Positions 1 to 4,983 of a stretch of DNA of 8,305 nt are shown here, one piece after another (positions within the stretch are counted from its first letter, which is position 1; each line of letters opens with the position of its first letter). Position numbers and translations under genes: made by a program. The stretch covers positions 1-8,305 of the forward strand of contig JAHEZG010000075.1 of assembly GCA_023251195.1 (NCBI GenBank), read 5' to 3'. Below the pieces are notes generated by a model. The model did no database searches. It saw only the letters and a list, made by a program, of their open reading frames with translations, and was not told where the DNA came from. Source of the stretch: Chitinophagaceae bacterium (GTDB lineage Bacteria; Bacteroidota; Bacteroidia; Chitinophagales; UBA10324).

Positions 1-1
1 T

Positions 2-337
2 TCGCACAACATTATTTGTGTGGGGGTTGATGATGATTCTATTTGCCGCACTGTGAATCTGATTATAAAATCAAAAGGTGGTTTATCAGCTACTGATGGA
101 ATGATCGATAAAATTTTGCCACTTCCCGTTGCCGGTATCATGACCAATGCAGATGCTTATGAAGTGGCTAATGAATATTCTTCCATTGATGCATTTGCCA
201 AACAACTCGGAACAAAATTGCATGCACCATTTATGACTCTTTCATTCATGGCTTTGCTTGTAATTCCTGATTTGAAACTGAGCGATAAAGGTTTGTTCAG
301 CGGAAAGAAGTTTGAGTTTGTGGAGGTGAAATGTTGA
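2..337 (+). CDS. ade: Adenine deaminase, C-terminal fragment (5' end outside window)
   Basis: This is the last 111 residues of an adenine deaminase of the amidohydrolase superfamily, which converts adenine to hypoxanthine in cytoplasmic purine salvage. The reading frame is open from the first bases of the window (S-H-N-I-I-C-V-G), so the GTG at 20 is an internal valine codon and not the start. Family-typical C-terminal blocks are visible: the H-N-I-I-x-V-G segment, a K-G-G-L stretch, L-P-L-P-V-A-G-I-M, and near the end P-F-M-T-L-S-F-M-A-L-L-V-I-P followed by L-K-L-S-D-K-G-L-F and a K-F-E-F-V ending. The catalytic metal-binding residues lie upstream of the window and cannot be checked. It stops 83 bp before the next gene, which is read in the same direction, and no terminator hairpin was seen between them. 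Confidence 0.9.
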   Translation, partial: SHNIICVGVDDDSICRTVNLIIKSKGGLSATDGMIDKILPLPVAGIMTNADAYEVANEYSSIDAFAKQLGTKLHAPFMTLSFMALLVIPDLKLSDKGLFSGKKFEFVEVKC

Positions 338-420
338 CTGAAGTTTTTATTACATTTATACCAACACCCTCCATTATGAAATCGAAGATTCACGAAAGCC
401 TTATAAAAAAATAATTTCTA

Positions 421-2142
421 ATGAGTAAAAAAATATTTACAACGCTGCTTATTGTTTTCTCTTTCTCTTTTTGTAAAGCACAGTGGGTTACTATACCGGA
501 TGCGAATTTTGTTACTTGGTTGCAATCAAATTATCCTTCTTGCATGAATGGGAATTTGATGAATATTTCATGTTCGGCAATTACAACTGCAACACAGATG
601 GATTGCAGCAGTCAAAACATTTCTGATTTAACTGGAATAGAGTATTTTACTTCATTAGTTTATTTGTATTGTGATAACAATCAACTATCGAATCTTCCAA
701 CTCTGTCTAATTCATTAATAGCTCTTCATTGTTCTGAAAATCAACTTCATTCTTTACCAAATATGCCATCCTCGATTGATGAATTGAATTGCAGTTACAA
801 TTATTTATATTTTCTACCTCCATTGCCAGTGTTTATGAATACACTAAACATCTCACACAACGAATTTGTTGAACTACATCAATTTCCTGTATGGGCGGGC
901 AACTTCGATTGTAGTTATAACAATATGTCTCTTATTACGCAATCAGTTAATGCGTGTAATTTTAATTGCAGTCATAATCAATTTACCACTTTGCCCCCAC
1001 TTTCAAGTATATGTTCTATTGATTGCAGCTATAATTTACTCTCAAGTTTGTCATTTATTCCGTATGGTGCGATACCAGATTTTACTGGCCTCGCATGCAG
1101 CCATAATCAAATAAGCAGTATTACAAATTTACCCTCATCTTTATTTTGGTTAGATGTTTCATTTAACTCCGGATTAATTTGCATTCCTGAATTACAAAGT
1201 ATTATAGGAACAACGAATGGTAATTTCAACATCTCCAACACAGGAATCAATTGTCTCCCCAATTTAATAAATCACACAGGATATATAGCAGCAATTGACA
1301 CAATGCCCATTTGTACTTGCACTTATCCATCAGGCATTTCAACTTCAAACATTACATCCACATCAGCAAAAGTTAACTGGAGCACTCAGTGTTGTTCGCA
1401 GTTTCAAATTCAGGCAAGAGTTAATGGTACTACTGCATGGTCAACTCTTACTGCATTGTCAACTGCGGTATCAAGAACTATTTCTCCACTAACTCCGGGC
1501 ACTACTTATGATTTACGCATGAGAGTTAAATGCACAGATGCAATAACCTATTCCTCTTGGTCGCCAATACAAACTTTTACAACTTTGGTTACTTGTGTTG
1601 CACCAATTGGCATAACAGTTTCGAACCTGACACAAACTCATGCAACTATTAATTGGGCTGCTGTTGCCAATGCATACTGCTATAAATTACAAGGAAGAAA
1701 ACTTGGAACCACAACATGGACTACCTACACCATCATTGCGCCGCTCACTGTTAAACAATTAAACGGTTTAACCGCAAACACCACTTATCAGTACCGCATG
1801 CAAACTGTTTGCAATGCCTCTGGTGTTCCCACTTCGCCTTGGACTGCCATCAGCACATTCAGCACTCCGCTTCGCATGGAAGGTGAAAGCATGGAGAATG
1901 CAACTATTGATTTCACCATTTATCCAAATCCGGTTTCGCAACTGCTGACTGTTACAGCTGACTTTTCAATCGGGGATGAAATTGAAATAAAAGATTTGTT
2001 GGGAAGAACACTTATTACTCAAACTTCAATTGAAGAATCTTCAAACACAATTGATGTGAGCAATTTATCTGCAGCACAATATTTTATTTCCATCAGAAGA
2101 ACTGATGGAAGTGTTTTGATTAAACAATTTGTGAAGGAATAA
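421..2142 (+). CDS. Secreted leucine-rich-repeat / fibronectin-III protein with T9SS type A sorting domain
   Basis: A 573-residue secreted, probably surface-attached protein; its ligand is unknown. Residues 1-20 form a signal peptide with a basic start, a hydrophobic core and likely cleavage after C-K-A before Q21. The cysteine at 18 lacks a proper lipobox. Residues of about 60-280 are irregular leucine-rich repeats of roughly 20 residues on the theme L-x-C-S-x-N-x-L-x-x-L-P, with a cysteine recurring at the same place in most repeats. Two fibronectin type III domains follow (about 303-388 and 394-481), each with an early N-W and a later T-T-Y-x-x-R-M. The C-terminus (about 497-573) is a T9SS type A sorting domain: Y-P-N-P-V, D-L-L-G-R, a Q-Y-F-I-S-I strand and the final K-Q-F-V-K-E. 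In known T9SS cargo this tail directs passage across the outer membrane and is then removed. The ATG at 421 is chosen because it starts the signal peptide directly. A weak -7-like TAATTTC lies just before it. Confidence 0.93.
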   Translation: MSKKIFTTLLIVFSFSFCKAQWVTIPDANFVTWLQSNYPSCMNGNLMNISCSAITTATQMDCSSQNISDLTGIEYFTSLVYLYCDNNQLSNLPTLSNSLIALHCSENQLHSLPNMPSSIDELNCSYNYLYFLPPLPVFMNTLNISHNEFVELHQFPVWAGNFDCSYNNMSLITQSVNACNFNCSHNQFTTLPPLSSICSIDCSYNLLSSLSFIPYGAIPDFTGLACSHNQISSITNLPSSLFWLDVSFNSGLICIPELQSIIGTTNGNFNISNTGINCLPNLINHTGYIAAIDTMPICTCTYPSGISTSNITSTSAKVNWSTQCCSQFQIQARVNGTTAWSTLTALSTAVSRTISPLTPGTTYDLRMRVKCTDAITYSSWSPIQTFTTLVTCVAPIGITVSNLTQTHATINWAAVANAYCYKLQGRKLGTTTWTTYTIIAPLTVKQLNGLTANTTYQYRMQTVCNASGVPTSPWTAISTFSTPLRMEGESMENATIDFTIYPNPVSQLLTVTADFSIGDEIEIKDLLGRTLITQTSIEESSNTIDVSNLSAAQYFISIRRTDGSVLIKQFVKE

Positions 2143-2211
2143 AATCAGCATTCCTCATCCCATTTTCAAACCCTCCTTAGGCAAAAACTCTCAAAATTTC
2201 ACCACTAAAGC

Positions 2212-2255
2212 AATTCGATGTATCGAATTACCTCCGTGGCTGCCACGGAGGTAAT
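2212..2255. repeat. Two overlapping perfect palindromes
   Basis: AATTCGAT (2212-2219) and ATCGAATT (2222-2229) are perfect 8-bp arms around two bases. ATTACCTCCGTGG (2227-2239) and CCACGGAGGTAAT (2243-2255) are perfect 13-bp arms around the three bases CTG. The two palindromes share the bases ATT at 2227-2229, so folding one limits the other. The second is GC-rich within AT-rich DNA and would make a very stable hairpin in RNA or single-stranded DNA. No T-run follows, so it is not a classical terminator. It may be a REP-like dispersed palindrome, a recombination or transposase target, or a 3'-end stabiliser for the upstream mRNA. Confidence 0.75.
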
Positions 2256-2297
2256 ATGATGTATCTACTTACTTCCGTGGCTACCACCATTGCAATA

Positions 2298-2313
2298 GGA
2301 TGCATCCGATGCA
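2298..2313. repeat. Nested short palindromes
   Basis: GGATGCATCC (2298-2307) is a perfect 10-bp palindrome. It overlaps TGCATC (2301-2306) and GATGCA (2308-2313), perfect 6-bp arms around one C. Together with the hairpins at 2212-2255 this makes a run of inverted repeats at the left edge of the accessory region. No function can be assigned. Confidence 0.55.
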
Positions 2314-2391
2314 CAACATTGGCTTCCACGGCAGTGATTTAATGTATCCGATAAACAGGTTTGGCATGCACCGAAGTAATTGGATGAATGG

Positions 2392-2409
2392 ATTGGTAAC
2401 TATATACAT
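2392..2409 (+). repeat. Shared motif copy 1 (TGGTAACTATATACAT core)
   Basis: ATTGGTAACTATATACAT matches copy 3 (reverse complement of 6746-6763) over all 18 bases, and matches copy 2 (5845-5860) over the 16-base core. Further upstream both this copy and copy 3 have CACCGAAG followed by T/C-A-A, which hints at a longer, partly decayed repeat. The copy sits 118 bp upstream of the plus-strand gene starting at 2528 and points towards it. Confidence 0.75.
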
Positions 2410-2469
2410 ATGCGACCACCAAGACAGGTGTTTAAAAGCAGACAAAAAATGTTGATAAGATTATTTTAG

Positions 2470-2506
2470 CAAGACAGCGCCGTCTTGTTTGTCTATATTA
2501 TATTTG
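2470..2506 (+). promoter_or_regulatory. Operator-like palindrome and Bacteroidota -7 element upstream of the coiled-coil/winged-helix gene
   Basis: CAAGACAGCGCCGTCTTG (2470-2487) is an 18-bp near-perfect palindrome: 6-bp arms and a GCGC centre, with one mismatched pair. TATATTTG (2499-2506) fits the Bacteroidota -7 consensus TAnnTTTG and ends 21 bp before the ATG at 2528. No clear -33 TTTG lies at the right distance; the palindrome occupies that place, which is where a repressor or activator would act. Autoregulation by the downstream HTH-like protein is an inference. Confidence 0.55.
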
Positions 2507-2527
2507 TCCCGATTACAAGACGATACA

Positions 2528-2968
2528 ATGGATATTAGAATTAAAAATACTCACGCTCAACTTCTTTTGGATGCTTATGACGCCAAGATAGAGGCAATTG
2601 ACCAACAACTAACTCCACTTCAAAAGAAGAAAATCGAGTATGTGGAGGCAAAGCGTGATATACTTAGACAGATAAATGGAGAACAAGTGACAGACACCAT
2701 TCCTTCATCTGTACAATCTAAAATTCAACTAAACGGATATGATTATGAATGGACTTGGGTTGATAAGGCAAAATACATTTTGAAAAAAAGTAATGCTCCA
2801 CTGTCATCTGCCGAAATAGTTGACCAACTTTTAATAGTAGAGCCTAATATTAAAAGAAGTACAGCTATGAAAAGCCTGTCTTCTATATTGGGTGTAAGGG
2901 CAAAAGCAGGAATAGATTTTTTAAGAGCAAACAACTCTACTGGAGATAATGTTTACTCCTTGAAATAA
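2528..2968 (+). CDS. Coiled-coil protein with C-terminal winged-helix-like (HARE-HTH-like) domain
   Basis: A 146-residue soluble protein of unknown function. Residues of about 8-50 form one long charged helix, probably a coiled coil for dimerisation (L-L-L-D-A-Y-D-A-K, then Q-Q-L-T-P-L-Q-K-K-K and Y-V-E-A-K-R-D-I-L). Residues of about 75-146 look like a winged helix: W-V-D-K-A-K-Y-I-L-K, A-P-L-S-S-A-E-I-V-D-Q-L, a recognition-helix-like S-T-A-M-K-S-L-S-S-I-L and a terminal strand N-V-Y-S-L-K. This order of a helix beginning with Trp, an S-S-A-E-I helix and an ending F-x-x-x-…-V-Y-S-L recalls HARE-HTH domains, which are found in regulators and restriction-type proteins. That likeness is by eye only. 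The ATG at 2528 is preferred over the in-frame TTG at 2489, because the -7 element at 2499-2506 lies between them. A structured non-coding region follows on the same strand. Confidence 0.72.
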   Translation: MDIRIKNTHAQLLLDAYDAKIEAIDQQLTPLQKKKIEYVEAKRDILRQINGEQVTDTIPSSVQSKIQLNGYDYEWTWVDKAKYILKKSNAPLSSAEIVDQLLIVEPNIKRSTAMKSLSSILGVRAKAGIDFLRANNSTGDNVYSLK

Positions 2969-2972
2969 AAAA

Positions 2973-3131
2973 TGGACTGTCGCGAGGACAGCCCACTGTG
3001 AATTGCGTTAAAAAGGAGCGAAAAAAATCGCTGTTGTACACTGACTTGTGATGCAAACAGATACATCAGAGTTTCGACTCTCAGAGAACATCGCCTCCCT
3101 AATTACGGAGGATTGCGATTTGCTCTTTTTT
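2973..3131 (+). ncRNA. Candidate structured RNA: closed multi-hairpin region (3' UTR element or small RNA)
   Basis: The region after the stop codon at 2966-2968 folds by eye into a compact structure. A first hairpin pairs TGGACTGTC (2973-2981) with GACAGCCCA (2987-2995), with one mismatch. A long closing stem pairs 3010-3019 (AAAAAGGAGC) with 3122-3131 (GCTCTTTTTT), then, after a five-base bulge, 3025-3031 (AAATCGC) with 3115-3121 (GCGATTT). Inside are CTGTT/AACAG (3031-3035 / 3056-3060) with an inner CAC/GTG, a hairpin AGAGT-TTCG-ACTCT (3068-3081) with the extra-stable UUCG loop, and CCTCC/GGAGG (3094-3098 / 3107-3111). The first closing-stem base and the CTGTT stem share position 3031. A strong terminator follows at once, so transcription on this strand is likely. 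I recognise no known RNA family. It could be cotranscribed with the gene at 2528 or have its own start. Confidence 0.45.
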
Positions 3132-3132
3132 C

Positions 3133-3175
3133 AATTGGATGGTGGTGTAAGCTACCACCGTCCAATTCTTTTTTT
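3133..3175 (+). terminator. Rho-independent terminator
   Basis: AATTGGATGGTGGT (3133-3146) pairs with ACCACCGTCCAATT (3154-3167), 14 pairs including one G-U, around a 7-base loop. After one C comes a run of seven T (3169-3175). Another T-run lies before the stem on the same strand, so it works in the plus direction only. It would end the transcript carrying the gene at 2528 and the structured region after it. Confidence 0.88.
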
Positions 3176-3247
3176 ACTTCGCGGTAAAAGACAAAGGTAT
3201 GTATTATAGCAATTACCTGTATTTTATTTATACACTTTTTTTGAGTG

Positions 3248-3457
3248 TTATAGTAACTCCTTCATATCAGTTCCAAGTGCATCCGTAATTTTTTTCAGAC
3301 TAAGAATTGCCAAGTTGCTTTGACCTCGCATAATCTTGTTTAGGGTACTTCTTGTTATTCCTGTTTTAGTTGCAAGTTGTTTACTGTCCAGTTCTGCCAT
3401 TATCAAAAGGCATCTGATTTTAAGACCAAGTTGTTTTAAAAATTTACTTTCTTCCAT
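3248..3457 (-). CDS. Small XRE-family (HTH_3) DNA-binding protein
   Basis: A 69-residue protein that is almost entirely a Cro/C1-type five-helix HTH domain. After helix 1 come S-K-Q-L-A-T-K-T-G-I-T-R-S-T-L-N-K-I (about 25-42), then R-G-Q-S-N-L-A-I-L-S-L-K-K-I-T-D-A-L-G (about 44-62): the usual turn, recognition helix and L-x-x-I-x-x-A-L-G end. It probably acts as a repressor in the cytoplasm. Its ATG lies 7 bases after the transposase stop codon, so the two are almost surely cotranscribed with the transposase gene first. This makes it a likely passenger or regulator of the element. It could also be the antitoxin half of an incomplete pair, but no partner toxin lies next to it. A small hairpin, ACACT/AGTGT around a T-rich loop, lies just past its stop. 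Confidence 0.85.
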   Translation of the reverse strand: MEESKFLKQLGLKIRCLLIMAELDSKQLATKTGITRSTLNKIMRGQSNLAILSLKKITDALGTDMKELL

Positions 3458-3464
3458 GTTGTTG

Positions 3465-4376
3465 TTATTTATTGATTAGAGTTTTGTAAGTCAATCTTCT
3501 TTCGCATTGGTGTAAAGCATTGTTGAACCTATCATCTTGCGCCCATTGCTTTCTATTGTATCGGTAAGTTGCTTCATTGCAGTATCTATCTAAATGCTTT
3601 GGTGAAACGCTGTGATGGATGCCTGTTATCTGTCTTTTCAGCAATGACCAAAAACCTTCGAGAGTATTTGTGTGCGCTGCACCTCTTACATATTCACCTT
3701 TACTGTGATTCACTCTTGCATGTTTGTAGGTATGCTTCAATCCAGTATAGCCAGCATTTTCATCCGATACCATAATAGAACCTTCTTCAACATTATCTCT
3801 TACTGCATTAATCAGAGTTTCTTTTGTAGTGTCAGGAATAATTTGGGTTACAACATTTCCCTCTCTTGCAATTGCGCCGAATACCATAGTCTTTCCTTTT
3901 GCCCATTGACCACCTAATTTTTTACTCTTGTGCTTATTGGCTTCTTTACCACCTACAAAAGTTTCATCAACCTCCACAATTCCACTCAATAATTCGGGTG
4001 CTGTGTCTTTAAGCATTTCTCTTATTCTGTGATTTAAAAACCACGCTGTTTTCTGTGTAACTCCTAACCAGTTGGATAACTGCAAAGAAGAAATTCCTTT
4101 GCTGTGAACAGATAAAATGTAGGTTGCTAAAAACCATTTAGTGAGAGGAACTTTAGTGTTCTGATAAATAGTGCCTACCGTAACAGTAAATTTCTTTCTA
4201 CACTCTTTCTCTCGGCACTTAAAAACCTTACCATTTGCGAAACGGCATACATTTATAGAACCACAATGAGGGCAAGCGGGTGTACCATGCCAACGGCTTT
4301 GTTCTAATTCCTTTCTGCATTTTTCATCGGTGCTGAAAGTCTTTTGAAATTCTAATATTGATTTGAATGTTTTCAT
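3465..4376 (-). CDS. IS1595-family (ISXO2-like) transposase
   Basis: A 303-residue DDE-type transposase of full family length. The N-terminal zinc ribbon has C35-x-x-C38 and C54-x4-C59 and ends with K-K-F-T-V. Residues of about 70-120 hold an HTH-like stretch (L-S-N-W-L-G-V-T-Q-K-T-A-W). The ISXO2-like catalytic core runs from about 130: E-V-D137-E-T-F-V-G-G-K, V-S-D205-E-N-A-G-Y, and H-T-N237-T-L-E240-G-F-W-S-L-L-K-R, matching the D-D-N/E pattern of the family. The frame is intact, so it may be active. It sits between a small excisionase-like HTH gene upstream (48 bp gap) and an XRE gene downstream (7 bp gap), all on the minus strand. A copy of a 19-bp inverted repeat ends 7 bp upstream of its ATG. 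I could not find terminal inverted repeats or an 8-bp target duplication that would define the element's ends. Confidence 0.93.
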   Translation of the reverse strand: MKTFKSILEFQKTFSTDEKCRKELEQSRWHGTPACPHCGSINVCRFANGKVFKCREKECRKKFTVTVGTIYQNTKVPLTKWFLATYILSVHSKGISSLQLSNWLGVTQKTAWFLNHRIREMLKDTAPELLSGIVEVDETFVGGKEANKHKSKKLGGQWAKGKTMVFGAIAREGNVVTQIIPDTTKETLINAVRDNVEEGSIMVSDENAGYTGLKHTYKHARVNHSKGEYVRGAAHTNTLEGFWSLLKRQITGIHHSVSPKHLDRYCNEATYRYNRKQWAQDDRFNNALHQCERRLTYKTLINK

Positions 4377-4382
4377 GTGTTT

Positions 4383-4401
4383 AAAGTTTATAACTATGGA
4401 C
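4383..4401 (+). repeat. 19-bp inverted repeat, left copy (upstream of transposase start)
   Basis: AAAGTTTATAACTATGGAC matches the reverse complement of 4619-4637 at 17 of 19 positions; the last 10 bases, AACTATGGAC, are identical. It lies 7 bp before the transposase ATG and 23 bp past the stop of the small HTH gene. The position suits an operator over the transposase start, though it could also be one end of a small transposed unit. Confidence 0.7.
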
Positions 4402-4424
4402 AGTTAAGGCAAAAAATATATGCC

Positions 4425-4598
4425 CTACTTTTTAGTTGGGATTGAAGGAAATTTTTTAGTGTCAATAAATTGTACATTGTCAATCATTATACACTCCATT
4501 CTGTCTGCCTTAATTAGTTTATAAATGTATGAGGGTGTAACATCGTTATCCATTGCGTAGTTTTTTATTGTTTGCAAATTATCTGTTTCAACTTTCAC
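4425..4598 (-). CDS. Small excisionase-like / MerR-type HTH protein
   Basis: A 57-residue ORF that is easy to miss because it begins with GTG. The order is T-I-K-N-Y-A-M-D-N-D-V-T-P-S-Y-I-Y-K-L-I-K (about 10-30), then a wing, M-E-C-I-M-I-D-N-V-Q-F-I-D (about 34-46), and a short basic tail. This is the layout of small winged HTH proteins of the excisionase / HTH_17 type: a 'Y-A-x-x-x-x-V-T-x-x-Y-I-Y-K-L-I' helix pair followed by an 'I-D-x-x-x-F-I-D' strand. GTG 4598 is chosen because no in-frame ATG exists upstream before a stop at 4650-4652, and because an excellent promoter ends just 4 bases before it. It is the first gene of a probable minus-strand operon with the transposase and the XRE protein. 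It may control transposition or help assemble the transposase complex (inference). Confidence 0.72.
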   Translation of the reverse strand: MKVETDNLQTIKNYAMDNDVTPSYIYKLIKADRMECIMIDNVQFIDTKKFPSIPTKK

Positions 4599-4602
4599 AA
4601 TG

Positions 4603-4633
4603 CAAATATAAACATAAAGTCCATAGTTGCAAA
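4603..4633 (-). promoter_or_regulatory. Consensus Bacteroidota promoter for the HTH-transposase-XRE operon
   Basis: On the minus strand TTTG (4633-4630), a 19-base spacer and TATATTTG (4610-4603) match the Bacteroidota sigma-factor consensus TTTG / TAnnTTTG with ideal spacing. Only four bases (CATT) separate the -7 element from the GTG start, so the transcript should be leaderless or nearly so. The 19-bp inverted repeat covers the -33 box and much of the spacer. Confidence 0.75.
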
Positions 4634-4637
4634 CTTT
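4619..4637 (-). repeat. 19-bp inverted repeat, right copy (inside the HTH promoter)
   Basis: On the minus strand this reads AAAGTTTGCAACTATGGAC, differing at two positions from the plus-strand copy at 4383-4401. It overlaps the -33 box and spacer of the promoter at 4603-4633, so a protein bound here would block RNA polymerase. Confidence 0.7.
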
Positions 4638-4670
4638 GTCATAAATATTTTAAAATTATTTTTAATTTTG
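4635..4670 (+). promoter_or_regulatory. Probable promoter for the small lysine-rich ORF
   Basis: TAATTTTG (4663-4670) fits the TAnnTTTG -7 element, and a TTTG box lies at 4635-4638. The 24-base spacer is longer than the usual 19-21, so the -33 assignment is uncertain. Four bases (TGCA) separate the -7 element from the ATG at 4675, so this transcript too would be leaderless. The TTTG box lies one base from the TTTG box of the opposite promoter, giving CAAA-C-TTTG at 4630-4638. Confidence 0.5.
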
Positions 4671-4674
4671 TGCA

Positions 4675-4782
4675 ATGGCTAAAGTCAAAAAGAAAACAGC
4701 AAAGAAAGCATCAGCAATATTTCACGCTATAATCGGTGCTTCTGTAAGTGGTAATCCAAAACCAAAAAAGCAAAAGAAATAA
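4675..4782 (+). CDS. Very small lysine-rich protein
   Basis: A 35-residue ORF with 13 lysines: a basic head (M-A-K-V-K-K-K-T-A-K-K), a short hydrophobic middle (A-I-F-H-A-I-I-G-A-S-V) and a tail N-P-K-P-K-K-Q-K-K. I do not recognise a named family. The strong charge suggests nucleic-acid or membrane-surface binding, like small nucleoid-associated proteins, but this is a guess. Support for a real gene is its -7 element placed four bases before the ATG, the same geometry as the divergent HTH gene, and its non-random composition. It shares a divergent promoter region with the transposase operon, so it may belong to the same element. It could also be a chance ORF. Confidence 0.5.
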   Translation: MAKVKKKTAKKASAIFHAIIGASVSGNPKPKKQKK

Positions 4783-4983
4783 CTACAATTCTATAAATAC
4801 TCTAACTTTTCCGTGTTAAACAAACTAAATAGTGATTTTAACTTAAAAAAATGACCGTTTATCGAAAAACACTTTTTTATTACAGACATATTTATAGTAT
4901 TGCCGTACAAAAGGCTCTGTTCTTTTTAAAGAAGAAGGTATTTTCCTAAAAATTTGGCACAAACATAGCAGTCAAAAAAATCA

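Larger units (their letters stand above)
2143..2527. other. Intergenic region rich in palindromes
   Basis: This stretch of about 385 bp has no convincing gene. It holds a cluster of palindromes (2212-2313), one copy of the 16-bp motif shared with 5845 and 6746, and the operator and promoter of the next gene. Degenerate words recur: CTTCCGTGGCTACCACC and CTCCGTGGCTGCCACGG, and GATGTATC, ATGTATCCGAT and GATGCATCCGATGCA. A 19-codon ORF begins at 2410, directly after the shared motif, but it is too short to support as a gene. No U-tailed terminator was seen for the upstream secreted-protein gene, although the hairpin at 2227-2255 could protect or end its transcript. Confidence 0.6.

Noticed and set aside
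157..393. 78-residue minus-strand frame over the adenine deaminase end
   Set aside because: It is antisense to conserved deaminase sequence, with no motif or promoter.
2212..2400. CRISPR array
   Set aside because: The repeats are degenerate palindromes of uneven spacing, not identical direct repeats with spacers, and no cas gene is present.
2410..2469. 19-codon plus-strand ORF starting directly after shared-motif copy 1
   Set aside because: It is too short, rich in Arg and Lys without a pattern, and has no homology cue; the motif alone is not enough to call a gene.
3068..3081. tRNA or tmRNA T-arm, suggested by GTTTCGACTC
   Set aside because: The sequence folds as a 5-bp hairpin with a UUCG loop; no acceptor stem, anticodon arm or CCA end surrounds it.
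2973..3131. Retron or group II intron RNA
   Set aside because: No reverse transcriptase gene lies in the window and no intron domain V-like hairpin was seen.
3569..3917. Plus-strand frames inside the transposase gene
   Set aside because: They lie opposite an intact, recognisable transposase and their translations are shadow-like.
3248..4640. Terminal inverted repeats and 8-bp target duplication of the IS1595-type element
   Set aside because: I looked for matching ends on both sides of the three-gene minus-strand set and found none convincing; the 4383/4619 inverted repeat flanks only the HTH gene.
4920..4933. TTCTTT/AAAGAA hairpin as a terminator or operator
   Set aside because: It is a short AT-only inverted repeat in AT-rich DNA with a 2-base centre and no U-tail; it is expected by chance.
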